DNA from: Boesenbergia rotunda
Taxonomy: Eukaryota; Streptophyta; Magnoliopsida; Zingiberales; Zingiberaceae
NCBI GenBank assembly: GCA_024364735.1
Contig: JAGFNQ010001614.1
Coordinates: 186,001-250,000, forward strand
DNA: 64,000 nt
Reading direction: 5' to 3'
In this document: piece after piece, positions 37,131 to 49,472 of the stretch
Numbering within the stretch: the stretch's first letter is position 1
How the letters are laid out: each line of letters starts with the position of its first letter
Translations under genes and position numbers: made by a program
The notes under the pieces: generated by a model
What the model was told of the DNA's origin: nothing
Databases searched by the model: none
Seen by the model: the letters and a program-made list of their open reading frames with translations, nothing else

Positions 37131-37849
37131 CCACCTCATGCCCTGTCTCCCGTATGTTTTTTCTGCAACAATAAGTTTACAAATTAGTATAAAAAATAAA
37201 AAGGTTGATAATAAAAATTACTTACCAAAAAGTTCTTATAATAAAAATCTCACATTCCGGGTCTACATACCTCCATGTAGTACCAGAAGCGTACACTCAT
37301 TTTTTAAATTTCATTGTTATGTATGTCGCCACCCGATGACCATCTGAGTGAAACTGCATGAAAAAAATGAATGTATGATAAATATGTTATAAATAAAAAC
37401 ATAAATGAATTGAAAATTATTAATAACATTTACACTTACCAACCCCTAACAATCCACAACATAGTCTAGCTATCGGGTGTTGCTGCCTGATTTGATATGT
37501 CTATATTTGCACAATAATATTATACACATACATATTTGAAATAATAATCAAATCATAACAATATTGCCTAATATGGTATAACTAGTAAGATCTACATGTA
37601 AAAAATAAACAATTACAAATACTGAATTAGTGAACATTAATAATAATATTTAATCATTATTACAATCTAAATCATTAACATTAACATTGGTAGATCTCCT
37701 TGTTACTCTATTAGTTCAACAAACTCCTTACTGCTAGACATCTCTCCATCATCTATCTCCTCGTAAGATACATTAACATCTACAAGTAATTGAACTGTTG
37801 ATTGAATCTGGTAATCTACTAATATATCTCCATTTCTTCATTTTGAAAT

Positions 37850-40400
37850 GCATCATGATTTTGGGCCGTGATGGAGTTCAATATTTCTATAGTCGAGCGA
37901 GACTTCATTCGACAAACTTCTAGTCATTCACTAGCTCTTTTTCTCTTCGTTAGGTATTCAAGATAGAAAACCTGGCCACTTGTATCGTGAAAATGAAAGG
38001 TTCAAACTTTTTGAACCTTTTATTTGCATTAACCTCAATTAAATTATAGTTTGAATATATTATGATACATGTTCTTGGAGTTGGATCATACCAAGAAGAT
38101 TTGTATAACATACACCTTTTTATAGGTAATACAGGATATTTAACATCTATGATTTCTTTAAGTCTCTTGTAATAATCAAACTGAGAATTATTATTATTGA
38201 TATATCCTTTTACGCAAACACCAAAATTAAAAGTTTGTGCATGAATCCTGTTATGCTATGTGGAATTTGAAGTCATTAATATAGTAACAAGAATACACTC
38301 TTATGTCATGGAGGGGTCCAAATGCAAGATTGGTTATCCTTGTATCTTGCACATTTGATATTATATGATCCTTCACCTATAAAAGTAGTTATGATATAAA
38401 TTAGGTGGGAATTTGATACAGATATATGAATAATAATTTATTCTCTAACTTACATATATTAGAAATTATAATGCAAATTTCGTCACTAATTTTTGCTTTA
38501 CATCACTTGAACTGATTGATAGATTTTGTATTTGTAGTTGTTATTCGTAAAAACTGTTATAGAAGGTAATTTTAAGATAATTGTGATACTAAATAAACAT
38601 AAGGAAATAAGTGTTTGATTATATCAGTTAACTTACCTTATGTAGGGTTTGATCTCGTCATAGTTAAGGAGTACGTATATTCTTGCAACATAATATTCTT
38701 GTTGATTTAACCATCTCAAAATAGATGCACCCATTGGCTTACTAGGAAACTTGAAAATAGAAAACATTTCTGGGTCTATTGGCTAAGTATCTTTAGAATT
38801 TTGAGGACACTTATGATGTTTGATTTTCACATTATCAGCAAAATAATATGAGCAGAAAGAAAATGTTTCTTCAACTAAATAAGCATTACTTATTGACCCA
38901 TCAACTCTTGCTTTGTTATGAATATTATTCTTTATTTTCCTCAAAAACTATTCAAATGAATACATCAATCTGTATTGCATAGGACCAGCTAGTCGTGCCT
39001 CGTAAAGTAAATGAACTAGCAGATCTTCTATTGAATCAAAAAATTGGGTGAGAATATGCACTCAAACTCATATGGTATGAGAGGAATGCTTGTTTTTAGC
39101 CAAAGCATATCGATTGTCATAATACACCTTACTGTCAAATCTCTAAAAATATACTCAATTCTGTAATTGCTTGCCAAATATTATTAGTTAGTAGGTCATG
39201 GACAGGTATTGAAATAAATCTTTGCTCATGATTCTTCAATCCAAACATTTTTAACTTGTTCATATCTATGCATTGGGTCATCTTCGAGGCTCTCTATCAG
39301 GGAATTTGATTTTTTTTTCAACCAACTAAATAAAGTTTACTTATCTTCTTTGTCCAATGTATAACAAGCCTATGGAAATTGATTTGTTGTTTCATTCTGA
39401 TGCAACTCAGCTCTACTAACCAATTCTTTTAATTCCTCATGTGATTTTGAGGTGTCTTTAGTTCTTTCAGAAACATTCATTTCAATATTGAAGATATTAT
39501 CGGAAAAAATTTCTCAACATGTATGATATCTAAATTATGTCAAATGAGTAGATAATTCTAATATGATAGCTCTCAGAAAATATTTTTTTCTTCCAATTAC
39601 ACTTATACAGCCTAACAATGTATTTATTTATCTCATCAAAACTAGGCTAAGATACTGATAGAAATTCATAGTTGTATATTTGGTCAATGATTTCTTCACC
39701 TGACTTGATTGTTGGCAACATTCTTTATAAAATTTTTCTTATTTTGCCTGAAAGAGTGTTCAAGTGGTAAAAATTTGCGATAATTATCAAACCAACATAC
39801 CTTTCCATTGCAATGTAATGGAAATGAATCAGATTTTGTCATGTAATGTGTGCATGCTAACTTATCAGTCATGATCTATGTTGACAATATTGAGTAAGCT
39901 GAAAAATCACTAATTGTTAATATAATAAGGCAACATGCAAAGTAAAATTAGTTTTACTTGCAACATCATTAATTTTCAACCCTACATTTTGTACTTCATT
40001 CAACTCAACAATCAGAGACTGTAAAAAATACCAATCTTCTCTTTTGGAATCGTTGGACTTGGAACAAATACAGTAAAAATGTAAATTTATCTTTCATGCA
40101 CATCTATGGTGGTAAGTTGTATGATGTTAATATAATTGATCAACATAAATATTACTGTCCCAACTGACTAAATGACTGAAATTTATCAGTGGAAAGTCTC
40201 AGTCCCATTTATGCAATTCCATTGCAAAGGAGAAAAATGTTATATCAAGATATTTCCATACAAAAGAGTCACAAGGATGATATATTATACTTTCTTTATC
40301 CAAAGCTCATGATATCATCTTATGTGGCAAGCCATTGTGGAAAATACATATAAGAGTTGAAGTCTAGCTATTAACGAGAAGCAATACATAACTTTCTATA
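37850..40400 (-). pseudogene. CACTA TNP2-type transposase, decayed
   Basis: On the minus strand the C-terminal domains can be read despite stops and frameshifts. The DUF4216 region (about 38340-37940) shows FNFGVCVKGY, YPVLPIKRCMLYKSSWYD and LIEVNANKRFKKFEPFIF. The DUF4218 region (about 39160-38640) shows VHLLYEARLAGPMQYR, KARVDGSISNAYLVEETFSF and RIYVLLNYDEIKPYI. Upstream (about 40100-39200) weaker TNP2-like fragments occur (for example ELVSRAELHQNETTNQF). No intact frame exceeds 100 codons, so the gene is dead. Order and strand match the Transposase_24-like remnant at 36326-37130. Confidence 0.7.
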
Positions 40401-40843
40401 CAAACTCGAGGTCAGTCAAGATCCATAATTGTCGACGTGATCTCAAGGCCAAAATCCATAGTTATCTACATGATCTCGCGATTGACCAACCAAACTCAAG
40501 GTTGGACATACTCGCGAGTGCGAGTTTGCGGCCTGCGAAGCTTGGGCTAGCCAGGCACATGGCCGACTGAGCTTGTAGCCACAAGCTCACGATGTGAAAA
40601 ATGAAAGGAGAGGAGAAGAGAGAGGAGCGTACTAAGATCGAAGAGGTGAGGATGTTGGAGATATCTCCATCGCCTAAAAAGCTAGCAATAGCAACCTTGC
40701 TGAAGTTTCGCCCTCGACTTGAACACTGAGCTAGTGTAACCATTTATAATAATATTGAGGGTTCCAACTTCTAGTTATTCACATAATTTTGAAATAATTC
40801 TTCATATTTATAATTTCTATACAGGTCTAGTGGTTTGATTTTA
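40401..40843. other. no gene recognised; possible CACTA end region
   Basis: Less AT-rich than its surroundings. A 93-codon minus frame (40743-40462) has no recognised domain. It may be the first exon or leader of the decayed CACTA element, but nothing supports that beyond position. The 9-bp target site of the next element is at 40835-40843. Confidence 0.3.
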
Positions 40844-41505
40844 CGGCAATTTACCAAAGGGCGTATCCAAATATTGGTATTTACCAAAAGGCATACCATG
40901 GTTTCATTGTTACCAAATAACGCACTTATATTAGTGAACTTCCTCTTATATCCCTTCTGCCAAAGTACTGCATATCATTTTCATTCTCTTTCTCTTTCTC
41001 TTTTTCAATAACGAATTTCGAGACATTTAAAAATATTTTTTCAGACTTTTTATTATAAAATAATATATTATGGAATCGGATAAAAAACGTACGATAAAAA
41101 TTGAAAAAATATTTCAACTAAAAAAATATCTCAATTAATAATTTAATATTTTTTAAAAATATAAATAAATTATTTTTTATATTTGATTAATATAAATTAA
41201 TATATTTAATAATATTATTAAATATATTAATATATAAAAAACTTTAAAAAAAGTTGAAGTTTTTTTTTAATTTCAAACAGCGAGGGTCTGAAATATTTTA
41301 TTTCAGGCCCAGCGTGGGCCTGAAATAACTCAGGGCCTGAAATCTTGCGTCGAATTGAAATCATGTGTTATGATAGGTTTTTTTACGTAGGTCTAAAACG
41401 TAAAGAAGCATCTCTTTATATTTTTGAAATCACAATAAAAATTATTAAGAAAGACTACCTGAGGAATTCTAATTAATATAAAATGAGGATTATATTAAAA
41501 ATGAG

Positions 41506-41566
<61 letters not shown>

Positions 41567-41660
41567 TCTTTATATAAAAAAGTCAAATATTATTTATTAT
41601 ATTAATTTAAATATTATATATTATATTAATATATTTAATTTTAATAGGTTTTGATAGGAG
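40844..41660 (+). repeat. left terminal inverted repeat of the palindromic element
   Basis: Reverse complement of the right arm, including a CT-rich run (about 40978-41010), the CAGGCCC/GGGCCTG hairpin (about 41305-41330) and the block near 41350-41470. The arm has gained an (AT)n microsatellite at about 41509-41562, absent from the other copies of the block. Confidence 0.85.
41509..41562. repeat. (AT)n microsatellite
   Basis: About 27 uninterrupted AT dinucleotides within the left arm. At the same place the right-arm and internal copies have only a short ATATGT or ATACGT. Confidence 0.95.
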
Positions 41661-41834
41661 AGCCTGAAATCTTTTTGATTTCAGGCCCACGCAGCCTGAA
41701 ATCAAAAAAATTTCAATTTTTTATTATTTTTTATATATTAATATATTTAATAATATTATTAAATATATTAATTTATATTAATCAAATATAAAAAAATATT
41801 TATTTATATTTTTAAAAATTATTAAATTATTAAT

Positions 41835-44455
41835 TTCCCCAAAGTAATAGGTGTAGTTTAGTTCTTCCATTAGTGGGGTTTGAGCAAAACCCACTGATGG
41901 ACCTCCCATATCTATATTTTTGAAAAAAACATTATCAATAGTTAGGGTAGAGTTAGGAGAATGTATTTTAGGTGTCCAAACCTCAAATTATTATTTTTCC
42001 CAAAGTAATAGGTGTAGTTTAGTTCCATCAGTGGGTTTTGAGCAAAACCCACTAATGAACCTCCCATATCTGAATTTCTGAAATATCATTATCAAAAGTT
42101 AGGGTTGAGGTTGGAGAAAATATTTTAGGTGTTGAAACCTCAAATTTTTATTTTTCCCAAAGCAATAGGTGTAGTTTAGTTCCATCAGTGGGTTTTGAGC
42201 AAAACCCACTGATGGACCTCTCATATCTGGATTTCTAAAAAAATATCAGTGGGTTTTGAGCGAAACCCACTGATAGACCTAGAAAACTCCTATTGCAACA
42301 TAATTTATAATCATTAGAAGTTTGGACACCAAAAATAATCATTAGAAGTTTTTTTTATAATTAATTATTTTGATTAAATTAATTATTTACGTAGATGCTT
42401 CAGGCACAAGGAGGGCCTAAAGTCATCTGACTTCAGGCCAAAGGAGGGCCTGAAGTCAGATGACTTCAGGCCCTCCTATCAAAACTTATAAAAATTAAAT
42501 ATATTAATATAATATATAATATTTAAATTAATATAATAAATAATTTTGACTTTTTTATTCAAAAAATCGATATATGTTCATTTTTAATATAATCCTTATT
42601 TTATATTAATTAGAATTCCTCTCGTAGGTAGTCTTTCTCAATAATTTTTATTGTGATTTCAAAAATATAAAGAGATGTTTCTTTAAGTTTTAGACCTACG
42701 TAAAAAAACCAATCATAACACATGATTTCAATTCGACACAAGATTTCAGACCCTGAGTTATTTCAGGCCCACGCTGGGCCTGAAATAAAATATTTCAGGC
42801 CCACGTTATTTGAAATAAAAAAAAAAACTTCAACTTTTTTTTAAAGTTTTTTATATATTAATATATTTAATAATATTATTAAATATATTAATTTATATTA
42901 ATCAAATATAAAAAATTATTTATTTATATTTTTAAAAATTATTAAATTATTAATTTTTCCAAAGCAATAGGTGTAGTTTAGTTCCATCAGTGGGTTTTGA
43001 GCAAAACCCACTAATGGACCTCCCATATCTGAATTTCTGAAATATCATTATCAAAAGTTAGGGTTGAGGTTGGAGAAAATATTTTAGGTGTCTAAACCTC
43101 AAATTTTTATTTTTCCCAAAGCAATAGGTGTAGTTTAGTTCCATCAGTGGGTTTTGAGCAAAACCCACTGATGGACCTCTCAAATCTGGATTTCTAAAAA
43201 AATATCAGTGGGTTTTGAGCGAAACCCACTGATAGACCTAGAAAACTCCTATTGCAACATAATTTATAATCATTAGAAGTTTGGACACCAAAAATAATCA
43301 TTAGAAGTTTTTTTTATAATTAATTATTTTGATTAAATTAATTATTTACGCAGATGCTTCAGGCCCAAGGAGGGCCTGAAGTCATCTGACTTCAGGCCGA
43401 CTTCAGGCCCTCCTATCAAAACTTATAAAAATTAAATATATTAATATAATATATAATATTTAAATTAATATAATAAATAATTTTGACTTTTTTATTCAAA
43501 AAATCGATATATGTTCATTTTTAATATAATCCTTATTTTATATTAATTAGAATTCCTCTCGTAGGTAGTCTTTCTCAATAATTTTTATTGTGATTTCAAA
43601 AATATAAAGAGATGTTTCTTTAAGTTTTAGACCTACGTAAAAAAACCTATCATAACACATGATTTCAATTCGATGCAAGATTTCAGACCCTGAGTTATTT
43701 CAGGCCCACGCTGGGCCTGAAATAAAATATTTCAGGCCCACGTTGTTTGAAATCAAAAAAAAAACTTCAACTTTTTTTTAAGTTTTTCATATATTAATAT
43801 ATTTAATAATATTATTAAATATATTAATTTATATTAATCAAATATAAAAAATTATTTATTTATATTTTTAAAAATTATTAAATTATTAATTTTCCTAAAG
43901 TAATAGGTGTAGTTTAGTTCTTCCATCAGTGGGTTTTGAGCAAAACCCACTGATGGACCTTTCATATCTGTATTTCTGAAAAAACATTATCAATAGTTAG
44001 GGTAGAGTTAGGAGAATATATTTTGGGTGTCCAAACCTCAAATTATTATTTTTCCCAAAGCAATAGGTGTAGTTTAGTTCCATCAGTGGGTTTTGAGCAA
44101 AACCCACTGATGGACCTCCCATATCTGAATTTCTGAAATATCATTATCAAAAGTTAGGGTTGAGGTTGGAGAAAATATTTTAGGTGTCCAAACCTCAAAT
44201 TTTTATTTTTCCCAAAGCAATAGGTGTAGTTTAGTTCCATCAGTGGGTTTTGAGCAAAGCCCACTGATGGACCTCTTATATCTGGATTTCTAAAAAAATA
44301 TCAGTGGGTTTTGAGCGAAACCCACTGATAGACCTAGAAAACTCCTATTGCAACATAATTTATAATCATTAGAAGTTTGGACACCAAAAATAATCATTAG
44401 AAGTTTTTTTTATAATTAATTATTTTGATTAAATTAATTATTTACGCAGATACTT
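41835..44455. repeat. tandem hairpin blocks inside the palindromic element
   Basis: Three tandem blocks (markers: the CTATTGCAACATAATTTATA segment near 42288, 43247 and 44347). Each has two or three ~160-bp subunits beginning AATAGGTGTAGTTTAG (about 41848, 42008, 42168; 42968, 43126; 43903, 44061, 44219). Nearly every subunit carries a hairpin with arms CAGTGGGTTTTG and CAAAACCCACTG around AG, about 11 copies in all. A second hairpin class uses CTTCAGGCC/GGCCTGAAG and GGGCCTGAAAT/ATTTCAGGCCC arms. Confidence 0.85.
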
Positions 44456-45227
44456 CAGGCCCTCCTATCAAAACTTATAAAAATTAAATATATTAATATA
44501 ATATATAATATTTAAATTAATATAATAAATAATTTTGACTTTTTTATCAAAAAATCGATATACGTCCATTTTTAATATAATCCTTATTTTATATTAATTA
44601 AAATTCCTCTTGTAGGTAATCTTTCTCAATAATTTTTATTATGATTTCAAAAATATAAAGAAATGTTTCTTTAAGTTTTAGACCTACGTAAAAAAACCTA
44701 TCATAACACATGATTTCAATTCGACGCGAGATTTCAGGCCCTGAGTTATTTCAGGCCCACGCTGGGCCTGAAATAAAATATTTCAGGCCCACGTTGTTAG
44801 AAATTAAAAAAAAACTTCAACTTTTTTTAAAGTTTTTATATATTAATATATTTAATAATATTATTAAATATATTAATTTATATTAATCAAATATAAAAAA
44901 TAATTTATTTATATTTTTAAAAAATATTAAATTATTAATTGAGATATTTTTTAATTGAAATATTTTTTCAATTTTTATCGTTCGATTTTTATCCGATTCC
45001 ATAATATATTATTTTAAAATAAAAAGTCTGAAAAATATTTTTAAATGTCTCGAAATTCGTTATTGAAAAAGAGAAAGAGAAAGAGAATGAAAATGACATG
45101 CAGTACTTTGGCAGAAGGGGTATAAGAGGAAGTTCACTAATATAAGTGCGTTATTTGGTAAAAATGAAACCATGATATGTCTTTTGGTAAATACCAATAT
45201 TTGGGTACGCCCTTTAATAAATTGTCG
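44455..45227 (-). repeat. right terminal inverted repeat of the palindromic element
   Basis: Pairs with the left arm to its last base; the following 9 bases repeat the left-flank TTGATTTTA. The last ~270 bases are a near-perfect mirror of 40844-41120. Confidence 0.85.
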
Positions 45228-45409
45228 TTGATTTTAATACCAGCATTAATTCCAACATGCAACATGCAAGCTAGAAGTATGCCGAATTATAAATCACAAT
45301 GGTCTTAAAGTTAAACTTTCTATCAACAAATCACATCTTGAAATGATCTACATGTACCCTACCTAACTACCTTCATTATTTGCAAACAGTAAATTATATT
45401 TTTCTTTTA

Positions 45410-46220
45410 GACCATTTCCAACCCAAAACACCATATTTAATGTCAATTCCATATTAAAATGGTACAATTTCAGCACCAAACACTATTTCAACTCCAACCC
45501 ACTAACACCATATCACACCAAAAAGGAATATTCTATTTTGTCTTATTCAAAATTTAATTATCCACATAAATTTTAATTTAATAATTTTTACATGATACGT
45601 ATTATATTTAAAATTAATATTTTAATACGTTAATTTTTAAAAATTTTACATCCAACCAATCTATATAAAAATATTTTAAAATCACACACAATTAACATAA
45701 TTACTAATTTTTATTTAAAATAAACAATAACATTTAATTTTAATTATTTTATTATATATTTTTTTTGAAATTAATGATATAATTTATAAATATAATTAAA
45801 ATTAAAATATGCTTAATAAATAAATTTTTTATTAAATTAATTTTTTATAAGTTTAATTAAATTAAAATACGCTATTATATTTTTTAATTAATATTATAAT
45901 AACTCATTAATATTTTTAAATAATTATGAAAAAAAAATTATTATAAATTAATTTTTATTAATGATATTTAGTAATATAATATTTAATAATATATATTATA
46001 TTTGATTTTATTGATTATATAATATAATAAGAATTTTTAAATATTAAAAAAAATAAAAAATTTCAACATCAAATTTGGTGTGATGAATAGTGCATCACCA
46101 AATATGGTGATGCACTATTCATCACACCAAATTTGGGATGGTTTTGATGTATTGGTTGGAGTGGTTTGGTATGATTTTGACACTAAATTTGATGTTTTGA
46201 TGTATTGATTGGAGATGGCC
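45410..46220. mobile_element. Tourist-like (PIF/Harbinger) non-autonomous element (811 bp)
   Basis: The ends GACCATTTCCAACC and GGTTGGAGATGGCC-type (right end read as ...TTGGAGATGGCC) form an imperfect inverted repeat between TTA trinucleotides (45407-45409 and 46221-46223), the PIF/Harbinger target duplication. The interior is AT-rich and non-coding, with a strong internal palindrome at about 46071-46132. Confidence 0.65.
46071..46132. repeat. strong internal hairpin
   Basis: The two arms (28 bases each, containing GTGATGAATAGTGCATCACC and its complement) are perfectly or almost perfectly complementary around a 5-base AATAT loop. Such a structure could give a small-RNA precursor if transcribed. 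Confidence 0.75.
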
Positions 46221-46223
46221 TTA

Positions 46224-47277
46224 GCTATCATACACCAATAGTTTCCTAACTATATTTTGGGTTCTTCGCTTCAGACTCTTCAGGCAAACGACATCATGAT
46301 AACCGTTGGAGCACGGTCCCCTCAATCAAATGACTCACATCAAATGCGACAATCAATGGCTTAAATTTCCGACCTAATGAGAGTTGAAAATGAGGAAGGG
46401 ACTCCCGCCAGCGTATCAATTCCTTTGGCACTATTGAAAATTCTACCAACCGGGTGCGGAACGCTTGACTTTTTTTTTTTTTTGATAATATAATATCGCT
46501 TTGGCTTTATTTTTATTTAATGCAGCGACAACGAATCAGTGAGCATGATCCGCTAATCCGGCATGTACCTATCTAGCCACTGTACACCAGTACAGAAATC
46601 CAGTGACTTATATATGTAAGACAGGACTGCCCATGCTTCAAGCAATCCGAATCATTGCGTCCCTCCACCATCTCTTACAAAATTTCATATTTCGGGAGAT
46701 AATTCATCTTGTCACGGCGACAAGAGTGAAATGCGTAATTCATCTGCGTAGCAAATATCAAAGCGTTTGCCGGAAAGAACTCCGATGAAGCCATTCTGAT
46801 AACTAGGTTGGCATGAAAATTTGATGATGGCCAACATAATATATAAGAATGAAGACATGCATAATTAGAGGATCCTTTTATTTTTATCTTCTCTTTGCTT
46901 TTTTAGAAAAAAAATCCTAGACATTTTTCCCATTAAAAGGTCTTTAATATAATGAACCATTAATAAATCATTAATGGATATCAATGTAATCGTCATACCT
47001 TTAATGTGAGTAATTATTGCATGTCGAGAACTCAGAAGGTCCGGAGTTGGTAACTCATATCAGCTCGAAAGATCAGTCCAACTCGAAAGATCAAACCGGC
47101 GCGGAAGGTCAAATACTGCCACATAACCCTATGTTGACTAAGTTCTGAAGGATGCCACCCGGACTCCCTATTAACCAGGTTCAGGGCTTATCACGTAGAC
47201 TCTTACTTACCATCCATATGACAAGTATTCCTTTCAAATCCAGTTGAAAGAGAGTGAAGGCCAACTATTTGTATATC
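46224..47277. other. intergenic, no gene recognised
   Basis: Mixed composition with a poly-T run (about 46469-46483). The 61-codon frame at 46603-46788 (plus) has no domain or clear coding signal. The segment 47020-47270 contains repeated 'CTCGAAAGATCA' motifs suggestive of an LTR remnant, but no ends were found. Confidence 0.35.
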
Positions 47278-47588
47278 AGGATCTTTAGTACTTAACCTGC
47301 AGATTTAGAATTCGAATCCTGGGGAAGACAAAAATCCACTGCTAGGGGCGGGAAGACCATAGGGTTGCCGGCCTAGAGGGTTGCCTGCGGGGACCATAGA
47401 GGCGGGGCCGCTACATAAAAAGGCGCCTTTTATGTACCAGGATTCAAGAACTTTAGTACTTAGCCTGGAGGTCTAGAGTTCGAATTCTGGGAAAGGCAAA
47501 AATCCACTAGTCAGGGGTGGGAAGACCCGTAGGGTCTCGGGCCTCAAGGGTTGCCTGCGGGAACCATAGAGGCCAAGATCGCTACAGT
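47278..47588 (+). repeat. tandemly duplicated ~155-bp SINE-like unit
   Basis: Unit 1 (about 47278-47438) and unit 2 (about 47439-47588) share CTTTAGTACTTA, AGTTCGAATTC/AATTCGAATCC (tRNA B-box-like), GGCAAAAATCCACT, GGGTTGCCTGCGG and ACCATAGAGG. Only the B box is clear; no convincing A box or tail. It abuts R1-D at its right side. Confidence 0.5.
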
Positions 47589-48075
47589 AAATACAAAAAA
47601 AAATACAAAATGCAATAAATGCACATGATACAATGACATGTGTCACCTCTGACGTTAGTCAAGCCGCCATCACATCACATCTGTGAGGCCGAGTGGGTAG
47701 GGCTATGATAACTGTACGCACTCTAACAACTACCACTACTATAAGTGGTTAAGTGGACAAGATGCTGAGGAGCCAATTACTCTAAAACCCCTAAGAAAAA
47801 GGGAGAGCCACCAACAACTCTGTTATCCCTCGAAAACAACGGTGAGGGTGTCAACTGCTTGCCTACAATTCCAACATGCACTACCCATTAGTGGTCGAGT
47901 GTGGCATATAGGACAGCTGCTCGCACTCTAGCAATTATCATTATCCATGAGTGGTTGAGTGGGCAAAGTAGCTAAATGACTTATGAGGGGCTTAACCATA
48001 AGAAAGTCGATGCTCGTCAGCATACAACTATGCAAATATGGTGCATAATACTAAATGTACAATCAACTAAGGTAC

Positions 48076-48437
48076 TGTAAGGAGTGGCAGCGTGTGCAGT
48101 TGTTGCACACGCAGGGAGTGGGCTCGATGCCCCTCCCTCTCCACTCCTTCTACACCCCTTTGCTCCCCTATATAAGAAGGGGGGTAGGGGGTTCATTCAA
48201 GGCAAGGAGAGTGATTAAAGGATTTGGAATTCTAGGAGTGAACATCCAAAGGGTCCGAGGGATCTGGTTCGTGATACCGAGAGGGGAAGAGCTTTCCGAT
48301 TCCGTGATCGCTCTTCCGACGACAAGCGCGAAGAACAACGAAGGGGGAGCATGAATCGCTGTAAGTGTTTACCGTTTTTATAAGTGTAGATTCAATATCT
48401 TAAATTTCGTTCACAATTTCATGCATTAGAATCGACA
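48076..48437 (+). repeat. 5' LTR of element J (362 bp)
   Basis: Starts TGTAAGGAGTGG and ends ...GAATCGACA. A TATA box lies at 48169-48176. Near the 3' side it has an ATG (48351) immediately upstream of a strong splice-donor-like GTAAGT (48361). The U3 start contains a small hairpin with arms GCGTGTGCA/TGCACACGC. Confidence 0.95.
48169..48176 (+). promoter_or_regulatory. TATA box of element J
   Basis: TATATAAG follows a C-rich tract and lies 94-101 bases into the LTR; transcription would start near 48200. The 3' LTR has the same box at 55921-55928. Confidence 0.7.
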
Positions 48438-48438
48438 T

Positions 48439-48450
48439 TGGTATCAGAGC
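48439..48450 (+). other. primer-binding site of element J
   Basis: TGGTATCAGAGC, complementary to initiator tRNA-Met, starting two bases after the 5' LTR. Confidence 0.92.
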
Positions 48451-49472
48451 TTAGATTCGTTTTAAATAGCATGAAATTGATTTGCCGGAAAATCACGACT
48501 TTGTGTCGGTAGATTTTTTTTTGAGTCGGTCGACTTTGTGTCGGCAGATTTTTTTCGAGTCGGTAAAATAGTTGTTAGCGTTGCGAACCGACGATCCCAC
48601 TCGGTCGTGTTGCACACTACCGATTAACCGCGTTAGTCGCGGTGAAAACTTTGGACGGCCGGGAAAATCGGCGGCGGCAGCAAACTCGAAAAACCGGCTG
48701 AAAAAAAAAAAAAAAAAAAATTGCATGCAAATATTAAGGCCGAGGCAGTATAAATAAAAAAAAAAAGGGAAATTTTTTTTCGTATTATATTAAGGCCGAG
48801 GCAGTAGAAAAAAAAACAAGAAATTTTTTTTAATTAAGGCCGAGGCAGTAGAAAAAAATTTTTTTGCATATTTTTTTCTCTATTAAATTAATTAGCTTTG
48901 TGCTTTAATTAATTGCATGGTTGAATTTGTATTAAAATTTAGCTATTGGTTATTGGAACTAGAAAAAAAATTTTGATTAAATGGATTGGATTTTAGTTAG
49001 AATTAATTAAATCCGATTAAGTTGGTTCATTTCAACTGGAATTTAAATTATTAGTTAATTTAATCAGACCAACTTGAACCAACTATGTTTATGTCTAGTT
49101 CGAACCATTAGTTGGTTTGACTAGATCAAGTTGATCCAATTTAATCTAAACCATCGGTTGGTTCGACCAAATTTTATCCGTTGTTTAACCTGATTAAACG
49201 GGCTAAGGTTAGACAAGAACAGATTAAGATAATCATGTCCAATTAGATTAGTTCTAAAAGGACAATAAATTCAACCTTAGAATATGATCGATCAGTCCGA
49301 TGTCAGTCAATAGAGCTCCCAAACCAAGAAAATTTGTTTTTCTTGTCTGTTTATGACTTTGTGAGTTTATGCATAATTATGAATTGAATTGAACCAGTTT
49401 TGTACTGGATTGTCGGTTTTGTACTGACAATGTATATTTTTTCAATTCTAAATATTGCACGATAGGGACGGC
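48451..49472 (+). other. leader of element J, with low-complexity repeats
   Basis: Non-coding. It has two copies of a GACTTTGTGTCGG block (48499 and 48530 regions), an 18-base poly-A run ending at 48720, and three copies of TTAAGGCCGAGGCAGTA (48734, 48790, 48834) separated by A/T homopolymers. A pyrimidine-rich stretch with a possible splice acceptor AG at 49463-49464 lies just before ORF1. Confidence 0.6.

Larger units (their letters stand above)
40844..45227. mobile_element. non-coding palindromic Mutator-like element (4.4 kb)
   Basis: The long terminal inverted repeats start CGGCAATTTACCAAAGGGCG (left) and CGACAATTTATTAAAGGGCG (right, reverse complement) and are flanked by a perfect 9-bp duplication TTGATTTTA (40835-40843 and 45228-45236), the Mutator size. 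The arms pair over roughly 770 bp (40844-~41660 with ~44455-45227). The interior is three tandem blocks of about 0.95-1.1 kb rich in hairpins. No transposase and no ORF over about 65 codons is present, so it is non-autonomous. Confidence 0.9.

Noticed and set aside
41835..44340. CRISPR-like regularly spaced palindromic repeats
   Set aside because: Spacers are themselves repeated, the host is eukaryotic, and the array lies wholly inside a Mutator-like element with terminal inverted repeats.
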